DNA from: a virus
IMG/VR virus record: IMGVR_UViG_3300008107_007543
Span: 1 to 30,362 of that record
DNA: 30,362 nucleotides
Direction: 5' to 3' (one strand)
Position numbers and translations under genes: made by a program. Each line of letters opens with the position of its first letter. The first letter of the stretch is position 1. The notes beneath the pieces were generated by a model that saw only the letters and a list, made by a program, of their open reading frames with translations, searched no databases and was not told where the DNA came from. This document shows positions 23,073 to 30,144 of this stretch, in pieces.

Positions 23073-23875
23073 ACGTACTTCCAGGAATGACAGTGGTCAA
23101 CGGCATAACAGGCGAACCTGCCTTTATTTTGCCAGTTGCTCCACGAGTGGAGAATGGCACTCCTTATTACTACGCAGCTGTGGGCGGCGCTGGCCAGAAG
23201 ATGTGGATACGGGCCACGGATCTTCATCCAACTCCAGCTGCTCCTAAGATAATCTTCAACCGAAGATCACCACATCTTCTGGTCGTTGACAACTTTCTAA
23301 AAGATCCAGATGTCGTGCGTCAGTTTGCTTTGGACCAGAGGTTTGTAGAGAGTCCTCAGTTCTACAAAGGCAAAAGGACCGCAGAAACCTTCCTCTGGCC
23401 AGGAGTAAAGGAGGAGTTCGAACGTCTGCTTCAACGTCCCATCAACAATTGGCTGACTCTTGGTTCAGCCAACGGTTGCTTCCAAATAACTGGCCACAAT
23501 GACCCGTTGGTTTGGCACAGTGACAACCAGGTCAATGCTGCGGCCATCTATCTGACACCCAATGCACCTGTGGGTGCTGGTACCAGTTTCTGGCGTTCAA
23601 GAGCTTCAGGTTGCCGTAGACCACCTGACCACCCATTGGAGTCTTATCGCTTCTCTTCTCATCAGGAGATTGAGAAAGCCGCGGAACTAACATATGGCAA
23701 TGGCAAGAATCTGACAAGGCCAGAGCCATGGGAGCTGGTGGACCGTGTTGGTGGTGTCTACAACCGTTTAGTCATTTGGGATTCAAAGCTAATCCATTCG
23801 GCATCCTCCTATGACGGGATTGATGGGGCCGCACCTGAGAATTCAAGACTGGTTCAACTTTTCTTTTTTGACTAG
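23069..23875 (+). CDS. 2OG-Fe(II) oxygenase-like protein (DUF6445-like)
   Basis: 268 residues from the ATG at 23069 (ATGA overlap). Residues about 1-55 form a small beta barrel-like region (LPGMTVVNGITGEPAFIL). The rest is a jelly-roll oxygenase: HLLVVDNFLKDPDVVRQFA at 69-87, iron ligands His150 and Asp152 in LVWHSDN, GAGTSFWRS at 169-177, distal His243 in KLIHSAS and Arg260 in SRLVQLFFF. These match DUF6445-type proteins. Substrate is unknown; with the gene at 11334 it is the second potential hydroxylase in the window. The extra N-terminal domain may bind substrate. Confidence 0.78.
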   Translation: MNVLPGMTVVNGITGEPAFILPVAPRVENGTPYYYAAVGGAGQKMWIRATDLHPTPAAPKIIFNRRSPHLLVVDNFLKDPDVVRQFALDQRFVESPQFYKGKRTAETFLWPGVKEEFERLLQRPINNWLTLGSANGCFQITGHNDPLVWHSDNQVNAAAIYLTPNAPVGAGTSFWRSRASGCRRPPDHPLESYRFSSHQEIEKAAELTYGNGKNLTRPEPWELVDRVGGVYNRLVIWDSKLIHSASSYDGIDGAAPENSRLVQLFFFD

Positions 23876-23895
23876 TAGTTACTTCAGCTTTAATT

Positions 23896-24723
23896 ATGAG
23901 TCCATCCATATTTTTAGGCATCGACAAGTCCACATCTCCTACGTCCGTTCATAATCAATTGCGTAGGAAAAGAGATGTCGTAGCCAAACATGTGGACTCA
24001 TCTCAGCTTAAGAAGTTTGACACTCTGCTTCAAAAGCCACTTTCATGGGACGCCCTGTTCAACTGGGGTGACCAAAACAAAATATGGATTGGTTCTCGTG
24101 AGGACTTTCAAGAGTACAATCCTGTGAGTGAATCAGATGTAGATAAGGATGGACATATGAAACTATCACCAAAGCAACAGAAGATTGCGGCTATGGCTGG
24201 CAATCGTAAGAAGATTGACGCACCTGACTTTGCTGCCTTGCGTGCTATGCGCAAGAATGGAAAGGCCAAGGATCACACTGAAGATGTTGAAGAGGCCAAA
24301 ATGCCTAAGTGCACCTGTGGCACAGACAACAAAGGCAAGTGCAAGAGATGCAGCATGAAGACTGAGAGTCGCGCTGAGCAAGTTGTGAATCGCCTAGTTG
24401 GTGAGAATGTCATGGATCTGCTCAAGGCTGCCGGTTCTGATATGGCTTCTGAGCTTGATGCAGATGATGATGGTAGCATGGACATGCATGCCCACGATCA
24501 TGATGAGACCGATATGTCCAACCCAGAGGAACGCACTGAGGTTGACATTGCCAACGAAATTCTTGACACGATTGACAACGAGTCGATTGAGATGGAAGAG
24601 CGCCATGCCACAGTTCGTGAGCTAGCCCACGAGCTACTGGCTATTCATGGCCAAGATTCATCAGACAACGATGACGAATCGTCTGAGGACAGTGATGACG
24701 ATGACTTCGAAGAGGTTCGCTAA
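23896..24723 (+). CDS. Unknown protein with a cysteine motif and an acidic tail
   Basis: 275 residues. KLSPKQQKIAAMAGNRKKID (about 89-108) is a motif I associate with T4-like phage proteins, but I cannot assign a function. Cys139, 141, 149 and 152 (CTCG, then CKRC) form a possible zinc knuckle. The C-terminal ~90 residues are very acidic (DNDDESSEDSDDDDFEEV), with His-Asp stretches (MDMHAHDHDET). A scaffold or internal head role would fit such a tail but is speculation. The gene ends at a 12-bp-stem terminator. Confidence 0.7.
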   Translation: MSPSIFLGIDKSTSPTSVHNQLRRKRDVVAKHVDSSQLKKFDTLLQKPLSWDALFNWGDQNKIWIGSREDFQEYNPVSESDVDKDGHMKLSPKQQKIAAMAGNRKKIDAPDFAALRAMRKNGKAKDHTEDVEEAKMPKCTCGTDNKGKCKRCSMKTESRAEQVVNRLVGENVMDLLKAAGSDMASELDADDDGSMDMHAHDHDETDMSNPEERTEVDIANEILDTIDNESIEMEERHATVRELAHELLAIHGQDSSDNDDESSEDSDDDDFEEVR

Positions 24724-24740
24724 CAACCCTGAGTAAAGTA

Positions 24741-24771
24741 GGGCCAGTATCCATATGGATACTGGCCCTTT
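24741..24771 (+). terminator. Terminator-like hairpin
   Basis: GGGCCAGTATCC, ATAT, then the exact complement, followed by TTTGTATTTA. A 28-bp perfect inverted repeat. The T run is short and overlaps the late-type motif of the next gene, so termination and re-initiation may be back to back. Confidence 0.8.
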
Positions 24772-24778
24772 GTATTTA
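24770..24778 (+). promoter_or_regulatory. Late-type motif after the hairpin
   Basis: TTGTATTTA ends 4 nt before the ATG at 24783, identical in sequence and spacing to the lysozyme site at 10710. Confidence 0.5.
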
Positions 24779-24782
24779 AGCT

Positions 24783-25319
24783 ATGAATCTTAAAAAGCAC
24801 GTTTTGGCCATTCTCAACGAGGAGAAAGGTGACATCCAAGACTTTCTTACAACTCGGAAGGAGGGAGCCGCAAAAATACAGCAGAGTGCTGAGGAGAAGG
24901 GTGGTGCATCACAGCTAACGGCCACCCATTTTGCGGCTAAGGCCAAACCTTACGAGGAAGCTATAGATCGTTCATCTGATCTTACCTTTGCTCTTGAGAA
25001 GACGATGGAGTTATTGAAGTCTCTATCAGACCTAGACAGCCTATCTCAGAATCAATGGCAAGCCTTAACGGGCCAACTTGAAGCCTATGGTGAGATCTAC
25101 ATTGCCCAGCGTGATCTAGCTCAAGGCAAACACTTGCCTGGTGCCACAGCCCGTGTACCAGAAGACTTTGATGCTAAAGCTCTTGCTCAAGGCACTGACA
25201 TGGAGATGGAGCACACCTCTGATCGGGAGATTGCTCAATCCATTGCTATGGATCACTTAGCTGAAGATCCAGAGTATTACGTCAAAGCTGCACGAAGAAG
25301 TGCTAGGGGCGGTCAGTAA
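24783..25319 (+). CDS. Unknown protein with a DUF5661-like C-terminal motif
   Basis: 178 residues, largely helical (KGDIQDFLTTRKEGAAKI, then FALEKTMELLKSLSDL). The C-terminal segment EMEHTSDREIAQSIAMDHL, continuing AEDPEYY, closely resembles DUF5661, a motif common in phage proteins. Function unknown. The 3' end overlaps the convergent glycosyltransferase gene by 17 bp. Confidence 0.75.
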   Translation: MNLKKHVLAILNEEKGDIQDFLTTRKEGAAKIQQSAEEKGGASQLTATHFAAKAKPYEEAIDRSSDLTFALEKTMELLKSLSDLDSLSQNQWQALTGQLEAYGEIYIAQRDLAQGKHLPGATARVPEDFDAKALAQGTDMEMEHTSDREIAQSIAMDHLAEDPEYYVKAARRSARGGQ

Positions 25320-25926
25320 ATGGGTATCTCTGGGCATTATAGTAGGAGGCCACTTCATAGAAATAGGCCACCCGTTGTACCTTGAAACCCATACCACCTT
25401 TGGCTCTTAACATCAGCTCTTGGATGTAATACGAGTCACCTCTGTAGACCTCCCAAAACTTGAGTCTACCCATCGCTGTTCGTCTAGCCACAAATTGTGC
25501 CATGTCGATACAGCCTGGTGAGAACCTTTCAGGCACAATAACTCTTGCTGACGCTGGATGGACCAATTGCGAAAATAATACTATGTCATGGTTGACCATG
25601 ACTGGCTCCAACTGATCAAAGTTTGGATGCATCAGGTTGTCATCATCCAAGTTGAAAAACCACTGACCAGTATTTGGAACATTAGCCAAATACTGGTTTG
25701 TGCCAGAGAGCGCCTCATGCACTGTTGGGTGATTTGGTGCCAAATGGACAACAGTTCTTTCATAGCCACGATTTCTGGCCTCATGGATGAAATGTGGACG
25801 CACTACAATATGCCAAGTCCAGTTAATTTTCAAAGGCAGAAGTGACTCATAGCACCTGTCTAACCATTCAATGCCGCGGTCTGCCCTTGTGACCACATCT
25901 ACAGCTTCTCTGTTTACCACGATCAT
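25303..25926 (-). CDS. Putative GT-A glycosyltransferase
   Basis: 207 residues. WFFNLDDDNLMHPNF holds a clear acidic DxD-type motif for metal and nucleotide-sugar binding; VVTRADRGIEWLDRCYESL is the expected N-terminal strand and helix. LKFWEVYRGDSYYIQELM follows. About 40-80 residues shorter than ordinary GT2 enzymes. It is divergent from the gmd-like gene, with 27 bp between the two starts and opposed late-type motifs in that gap. Donor unknown; a GDP-deoxysugar is plausible from its neighbour. Confidence 0.72.
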   Translation of the reverse strand: MIVVNREAVDVVTRADRGIEWLDRCYESLLPLKINWTWHIVVRPHFIHEARNRGYERTVVHLAPNHPTVHEALSGTNQYLANVPNTGQWFFNLDDDNLMHPNFDQLEPVMVNHDIVLFSQLVHPASARVIVPERFSPGCIDMAQFVARRTAMGRLKFWEVYRGDSYYIQELMLRAKGGMGFKVQRVAYFYEVASYYNAQRYPFTDRP

Positions 25927-25932
25927 TCAACC

Positions 25933-25948
25933 TAAGAACTGTTCTTTA
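25933..25948. promoter_or_regulatory. Back-to-back late-type motifs in a divergent gap
   Basis: TGTTCTTTA on the + strand (25940-25948, 5 nt before the ATG at 25954) and AGTTCTTA on the - strand (25933-25940, 6 nt before the ATG at 25926) share one base pair and form an imperfect palindrome, CTAAGAAC-T-GTTCTTTAG. The gap holds 27 bp in all, so any promoters for both genes must lie here or inside the opposite gene. Confidence 0.5.
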
Positions 25949-25953
25949 GAACC

Positions 25954-26937
25954 ATGAAGAAAGCCCTGATAACTGGGATAACTGGCCAAGATGGCTCATA
26001 CCTCGCTGAACTTCTACTTGAGAAAGGGTACGAAGTTCATGGTATTATTCGTAGATCCTCTAGCTTTAATACTGGAAGGATTGACCATATCCTTGATCGT
26101 CTAAAGCTTCACTATGGTGATCTTTCCGACTCAGGAAACCTAGCCACATTGCTTCTGGCCATATCACCTGACGAGATCTATAATCTTGCAGCTCAGAGTC
26201 ATGTAAGGGTATCATTTGATGTGCCAGAGTATACTGCTCAAGTCACTGGGCTTGGCTGTGTCCGTTTGCTAGAATCAATTCGAAATCTTGGACTAAACCC
26301 ACGATTCTATCAGGCATCATCGTCTGAGCAGTATGGAAAAGTTCAAGCTATTCCTCAGGATGAGAACACTCCATTCTATCCTCGTAGTCCCTATGCTGTA
26401 GCCAAACAATTTGCTCATTGGTCTGTTATCAACTATCGTGAGTCCTATGGTCTCCATGCATCATGTGGCATTCTCTTTAACCATGAGTCTCCTCGCAGAG
26501 GTGAAACCTTTGTGACCCGGAAAATTGCCAAAGCCGCGGCCAAGATAAAGTTGGGTCTTCAAGACAAGTTGTTACTTGGAAATCTGGATGCTAAGCGTGA
26601 TTGGGGACATGCGAAGGAGTATGTCCAAGCCATGTGGCTCATGCTACAACAGGAAAATCCAGATGACTACGTTATCGCCACTGGCGAGACTCACTCTGTC
26701 AGAGAATTTCTAGAAGTAGTATTTGAACACGTAGGTTTGAACTGGCATGACTATGTTGAAATTGATGCCAGATACTACCGTCCTGCTGAAGTCGATCTCC
26801 TGATTGGAGACTATGGCAAGGCCAAAAGAAAACTTGGGTGGGAGCCTAAAATAAAGTTTGGCGATCTTGCTCGAGAAATGGTTGAGTATGAGCTCAACGC
26901 CGTTTCCACTTCTGTTCCACAAGAATGTCATCAATGA
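25954..26937 (+). CDS. gmd: GDP-mannose 4,6-dehydratase
   Basis: 327 residues, full length for the family. [16 protein letters not shown] is the NADP-binding GxxGxxG with the typical [21 protein letters not shown] binds the 2' phosphate; catalytic residues are in [11 protein letters not shown] and SPYAVAK (YxxxK), with Gln where Leu is usual after Glu. [19 protein letters not shown] and [13 protein letters not shown] are hallmark Gmd motifs. It converts GDP-mannose to GDP-4-keto-6-deoxymannose, the precursor of GDP-fucose, GDP-rhamnose or GDP-perosamine. No following synthase is seen in this window. The 3' end overlaps the convergent lipoprotein gene by 44 bp. Confidence 0.95.
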   Translation: MKKALITGITGQDGSYLAELLLEKGYEVHGIIRRSSSFNTGRIDHILDRLKLHYGDLSDSGNLATLLLAISPDEIYNLAAQSHVRVSFDVPEYTAQVTGLGCVRLLESIRNLGLNPRFYQASSSEQYGKVQAIPQDENTPFYPRSPYAVAKQFAHWSVINYRESYGLHASCGILFNHESPRRGETFVTRKIAKAAAKIKLGLQDKLLLGNLDAKRDWGHAKEYVQAMWLMLQQENPDDYVIATGETHSVREFLEVVFEHVGLNWHDYVEIDARYYRPAEVDLLIGDYGKAKRKLGWEPKIKFGDLAREMVEYELNAVSTSVPQECHQ

Positions 26938-27871
26938 CATTCTTGTGTTTTTGGTCCATTTCAGAATTCAAATCAGCTAGTAGATCTTTTACGGTGTATG
27001 TGGCATTGGGGTTTTCAACCATTTTTTCTTTATATTTTTGTACGGTGTCTACCACAAAAGTAAGTGATTCCTTTAAGGCGTCTGAACTTGCTTTGTCAAC
27101 ATATCCAGTCAGTTCAATTGCTTTGGGTGTCAGTCCTCTGACCATTGCAATTACAGCTGACCCTACAAGGTTAAAAATTGAAAAAATTCCTGCAAAAACA
27201 GGATTTGTCATCGAAAGAATTCTTAGCACCAGGAACAAAGCAAGAAATATGATGATGCCAGTGGCACAAGAAACAAAAAACCTTTTTAGCCCGTATATTA
27301 CCGCACCAAGCCCAAACATAGAGTTCATGCCATTTATTGTGGCGAGGTTTTCATCAGCTTTCTTTGCTACTTGCTTACTTTTCTCTGCTAAATCCCACAT
27401 CTGCTGATCGTACCTGTCTTTCAGCTCACTTTTCTCCTTCTGAAGACTGATTATGGTCTTGTCCCTCTCATTTAGCAGCTTAAGACCATTGACTCTTTCC
27501 TCCTGCAGCGTTGAGTTAAGAAGATCCACTGTTTTCTTGATCTTTTGAAGTTCATCAAGTTGAGGTTGTCCTTGAATGGACAGGATCCTTTCCGTCAGTT
27601 TTTGGGCTGTGTCTACTTCAACAGAGGAGTTTGTTACCTTCGACAACGAGTATTGGGCTCCTGCGGCAAGTGTTGACGTTTGGTCTTGTCTTTTGGCATT
27701 GTTTTTGTCAATACCTTCGGTGGTCTTGTCAACTTTTTTCTCAGCCTCTGCTATTCTTTTTTGGTTGTTGTCGACTTGCTGTCCTGGCCTAATTGGTGCG
27801 CAACCCCAAACAAAAATGACTACAATTAGGAGCTGCACAAGTTTTATGTTCTGTGTTCCAGAGCGTTTCAT
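26894..27871 (-). CDS. Putative lipoprotein with coiled coil and membrane segments
   Basis: 325 residues. The N terminus has a short basic region, a hydrophobic stretch ([14 protein letters not shown]) and a lipobox with Cys24, so signal peptidase II processing is likely. Residues about 30-180 are Lys/Glu/Gln-rich coiled coil. Two hydrophobic segments follow (about 185-235, including [20 protein letters not shown] and [21 protein letters not shown]), then a soluble C-terminal tail. A lipid anchor plus transmembrane helices suggests an envelope-spanning phage protein, for example in lysis, exclusion or envelope remodelling; no family is recognised. TTGTACTTA lies 4 nt before its ATG. Confidence 0.75.
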   Translation of the reverse strand: MKRSGTQNIKLVQLLIVVIFVWGCAPIRPGQQVDNNQKRIAEAEKKVDKTTEGIDKNNAKRQDQTSTLAAGAQYSLSKVTNSSVEVDTAQKLTERILSIQGQPQLDELQKIKKTVDLLNSTLQEERVNGLKLLNERDKTIISLQKEKSELKDRYDQQMWDLAEKSKQVAKKADENLATINGMNSMFGLGAVIYGLKRFFVSCATGIIIFLALFLVLRILSMTNPVFAGIFSIFNLVGSAVIAMVRGLTPKAIELTGYVDKASSDALKESLTFVVDTVQKYKEKMVENPNATYTVKDLLADLNSEMDQKHKNVIDDILVEQKWKRR

Positions 27872-27875
27872 ATCT

Positions 27876-27884
27876 TAAGTACAA
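27876..27884 (-). promoter_or_regulatory. Late-type motif upstream of the lipoprotein gene
   Basis: Read on the - strand, TTGTACTTA ends 4 nt before the ATG at 27871, one base different from the sites at 10710 and 24770 and with the same spacing. Confidence 0.5.
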
Positions 27885-27895
27885 AAGAAAAAATG

Positions 27896-27924
27896 TTTAC
27901 AACTAATACTTGAGGGAGTAAACT
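27896..27924 (+). promoter_or_regulatory. Sigma70-like promoter P4
   Basis: TTTACA (27896-27901), 17-bp spacer, TAAACT (27919-27924). Seven bases separate the -10 from the ATG at 27932, so transcription should begin at or next to the A of the ATG. Confidence 0.82.
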
Positions 27925-27931
27925 TGGCCTC

Positions 27932-28122
27932 ATGAAAAGAGAGACACTCCGAGACGCCAGTTTCAACATCATCGGCTATGTGGAAACAGATGACAGAGGC
28001 AACAAAACAGTGAGGGACCCCTCATTTCAAACCAAGGGTTTCTACTCCAAAGGATCCGACGTAACTCAGGACTCTAGTTTCAAAAATCTAGCATGGGGTG
28101 ATCAGACTCGCATTCTCTTAAA

Positions 28123-28132
<10 letters not shown>
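27932..28132 (+). CDS. Small protein with three short repeats
   Basis: 66 residues made of three related units: LRDASFNIIGYVE, VRDPSFQTKGFYS and TQDSSFKNLAWGD, each about 20-24 residues apart. They suggest three beta hairpins. No known family or function, although similar short RD-x-x-x-x-x-G-Y repeats occur in small phage proteins. The start is essentially leaderless under P4. The stop codon (28130-28132) lies inside the acceptor arm of tRNA-Met. Confidence 0.75.
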
Positions 28133-28198
<66 letters not shown>

Positions 28199-28210
28199 CT
28201 TTACACAACT

Positions 28211-28439
28211 ATGTTACCCGGCATCGAAAACTCAATTAGAGTGTCTAACAACGGTACCTTGTACACCTTGTCCAAGGAGATCCAGCAGTTCAAAGAAACC
28301 AAAAAGTGGCCATCAAATTCCACCGCTGGTTACTTCGGCTCCTGGTGCCCACACTCGTCATCAGTGTGAATGTGGACGTGCTCCTGCGCGTCGTGACAAG
28401 TGTGTCCTTTGTCTGGCCGAGTCAGTTATCAAGTCATGA
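28211..28439 (+). CDS. Small zinc-ribbon protein, probably read through a +1 frameshift
   Basis: From the ATG at 28211 the zero frame gives 52 residues (VSNNGTLYTLSKEIQQF, then WPSNSTAGYFG) and stops at 28369. The +1 frame carries a good zinc-ribbon, CECGRAPARRDKCVLC, ending AESVIKS with a TGA at 28437-28439. That TGA overlaps the ATG of the next gene (ATGA), the normal junction in this genome, so the +1 frame looks real; yet it has no ATG, GTG or TTG of its own. A +1 frameshift between about 28330 and 28365, or a one-base sequencing error, would join the two. It lies 12 bp after tRNA-Met. Confidence 0.55.
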
Positions 28440-29410
28440 AAAACTACATCATCATTTATCACTCAGCTGACTACGACGGCATTCTGTCTGGTTTGGCCAC
28501 CAAGTTTTGGCTGAATCGCTCAAGTATTGGTGATCCCCAAACTTTTGTTCAAATGGTTGGCTGGGATTACGGTAAGCCTGTTCCTGAAAAGGATGACGAC
28601 GGCATCGAACTTGATTATGTGTCAGCGACTGAAATCTACATCGTCGATTTGTCTGTCGATGAGCTGATGTCTTGTCCAGAACTACGAGATAAGATCATCT
28701 GGATCGACCACCACAAGTCAGCCATCGAGAAGTGGGACGGAATCCACAATGAGAACGAGACCCAGTATGTCAAGCGTCCATTCAAGGGTCTTCGCGTTGA
28801 CGGTGTAGCAGCTTGTCGCTTGTGCTGGCAATATGGGCTGAATAAGTTTCTTGGACTGAATTCAGTGACTGATAAGCAACGATATGTGGATCGCCTTGTT
28901 GACGAGCCACTACTAATCCGACTGGCTGGAGAGTATGACATTTGGGACAAGCGTGACCCAAGAGCTGATGTCCTTCAATTGGGACTGAGGGCACTGAACA
29001 AGGACCAATTTGATCGACTGGTGTGGCTGAGTTTCACTAACAACACCACCAACACTCTAGACCATCCCCTGTCACTGGGCAATACCATTCAGTCGTATGT
29101 CGACCAGTCAAACAAGTCGATGATGAAGAACTCCCATGTCATCAAGTGGTTTGGCCTGAGATTTCTCGTATGCAATGGAGCAAAAGGTTCCCTGTCTTTC
29201 AAGTCACATGTGACCAATGATCATGATGCTCTTATGGCCTGGACATTTAATGGTAAAGAGGCCACAGTAAGTCTCTATGGCGTTGATCATCGGCCTGATG
29301 TGGACCTCTCTGAGATTGCCAAGTCCCTTGGCGGTGGAGGCCATAAGCAAGCCTGCGGTTTCCGCGTATCACTTCAAGATCTAAGTAATATCCTAAGTAG
29401 ATCCTTGTAA
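28436..29410 (+). CDS. DHH-family phosphoesterase
   Basis: 324 residues from the ATG at 28436. IIIYHSADYDGILSG (residues 5-19) is motif I with His9, Asp12 and Asp14; YIVDLSVDE is motif II; IIWIDHHKSA holds the DHH; and SLGGGGHKQACGF near the C terminus is the DHHA1 GGGH motif. The layout is that of NrnA-type nanoRNases and pAp phosphatases, which degrade 2-5 nt RNAs, cyclic-dinucleotide products or pAp. A phage form could recycle short RNA or disturb nucleotide second messengers. No signal peptide. A GTG at 28400 is in frame but lacks support. Confidence 0.88.
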   Translation: MKNYIIIYHSADYDGILSGLATKFWLNRSSIGDPQTFVQMVGWDYGKPVPEKDDDGIELDYVSATEIYIVDLSVDELMSCPELRDKIIWIDHHKSAIEKWDGIHNENETQYVKRPFKGLRVDGVAACRLCWQYGLNKFLGLNSVTDKQRYVDRLVDEPLLIRLAGEYDIWDKRDPRADVLQLGLRALNKDQFDRLVWLSFTNNTTNTLDHPLSLGNTIQSYVDQSNKSMMKNSHVIKWFGLRFLVCNGAKGSLSFKSHVTNDHDALMAWTFNGKEATVSLYGVDHRPDVDLSEIAKSLGGGGHKQACGFRVSLQDLSNILSRSL

Positions 29411-29415
29411 TTAGT

Positions 29416-29964
29416 ATGCACAATTTGCAACTTGATGTTGCAACTAAAACAATGAGACCATACAAACTACTCGCAGTGCTAGCCCTGTTTTTAGGCTTGA
29501 CACTGAACACCAACGCTGAATCACTGCTGTCGCTTTCCAGGCTGTCAGCGGACACATTTGGCACTTACAACAGACAGTCCGGTGACTTCGGTGCCGGTAT
29601 TGGTGTGGGCTATGCCTTCACCGATTATGTTGAGTTGGCGGCTGATATTACGTCACTGTCACCCACAGCTGTTTTTGTCGATAACACCCACGCGAACCTT
29701 GATCTTCGTCTTCGTCTTCCGCTGGATTCGAAGTACAACATCTTGGCCCCGCTTCGTCTCTCACCTTACATTTATGGAGGTATGGGCCATTGCCTGGTAG
29801 GTTCAGGATGGGATACCCATGCCGGAGCTGGCCTTGAGTTTAAGGTCACTGACCACATCAATGTGTTCTCTGATTTTAGGCATACTTTTGCCAATGAGGA
29901 ATTCCTCAACACTCAGGGTCAAGATTCCTTCGGTGTGCGAGCTGGTCTTCGCTTCCGGTTCTAA
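29416..29964 (+). CDS. Small outer-membrane beta-barrel protein
   Basis: 182 residues if the first ATG is used; an in-frame ATG at 29452 gives 170 residues and a cleaner signal peptide (KLLAVLALFLGLTLNTNAES, cut after NA). The mature part alternates polar and hydrophobic residues in strands with short turns (GVGYAFTDYVELAADIT, RLSPYIYGGMG, HAGAGLEFKV) and ends RAGLRFRF, the C-terminal aromatic signature of BAM-inserted barrels. Size suits an eight-stranded barrel such as Ail/Lom or OmpA-like proteins. It may change the host surface during infection. It starts 5 bp after the DHH gene; the DHH stop overlaps TTGTAATTA. Confidence 0.82.
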   Translation: MHNLQLDVATKTMRPYKLLAVLALFLGLTLNTNAESLLSLSRLSADTFGTYNRQSGDFGAGIGVGYAFTDYVELAADITSLSPTAVFVDNTHANLDLRLRLPLDSKYNILAPLRLSPYIYGGMGHCLVGSGWDTHAGAGLEFKVTDHINVFSDFRHTFANEEFLNTQGQDSFGVRAGLRFRF

Positions 29965-29980
29965 TCGGTTGCAGTCATCG

Positions 29981-30011
29981 AAGCGTGCACCCTGAAGGTG
30001 CACGCTTTTTT
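29981..30011 (+). terminator. Intrinsic terminator
   Basis: AAGCGTGCACC, loop CTGAA, GGTGCACGCTT and further T. It follows the beta-barrel gene by 16 bp. Confidence 0.93.
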
Positions 30012-30029
30012 AGTGTTCTTATCCTCGAC

Positions 30030-30103
30030 TGACTGATGGTGTAATGGTAGCACATGGGTCTTTGACACCTTTAGTCGTGGTTCGAATCCACGTCAGTCAG
30101 CCA
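30030..30103 (+). tRNA. trnQ(uug): tRNA-Gln (anticodon TTG)
   Basis: 74 nt, acceptor stem TGACTGA/TCAGTCA, discriminator G, encoded CCA, anticodon loop CTTTGAC (TTG) and T loop TTCGAAT. The anticodon stem has a T-T mismatch at its outer pair. GTGTTCTTA ends 9 nt upstream, related to the late-type motif. Free-standing between a terminator and promoter P5. Confidence 0.94.
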
Positions 30104-30109
30104 TTTTTG

Positions 30110-30138
30110 TTTACCTCGTCACCCTGAGCCTGTATACT
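30110..30138 (+). promoter_or_regulatory. Sigma70-like promoter P5
   Basis: TTTACC (30110-30115), 17-bp spacer, TATACT (30133-30138). Only 6 bases separate the -10 from the ATG at 30145, so the mRNA should be leaderless. It begins 6 bp after tRNA-Gln. Confidence 0.83.
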
Positions 30139-30144
30139 CACCTC

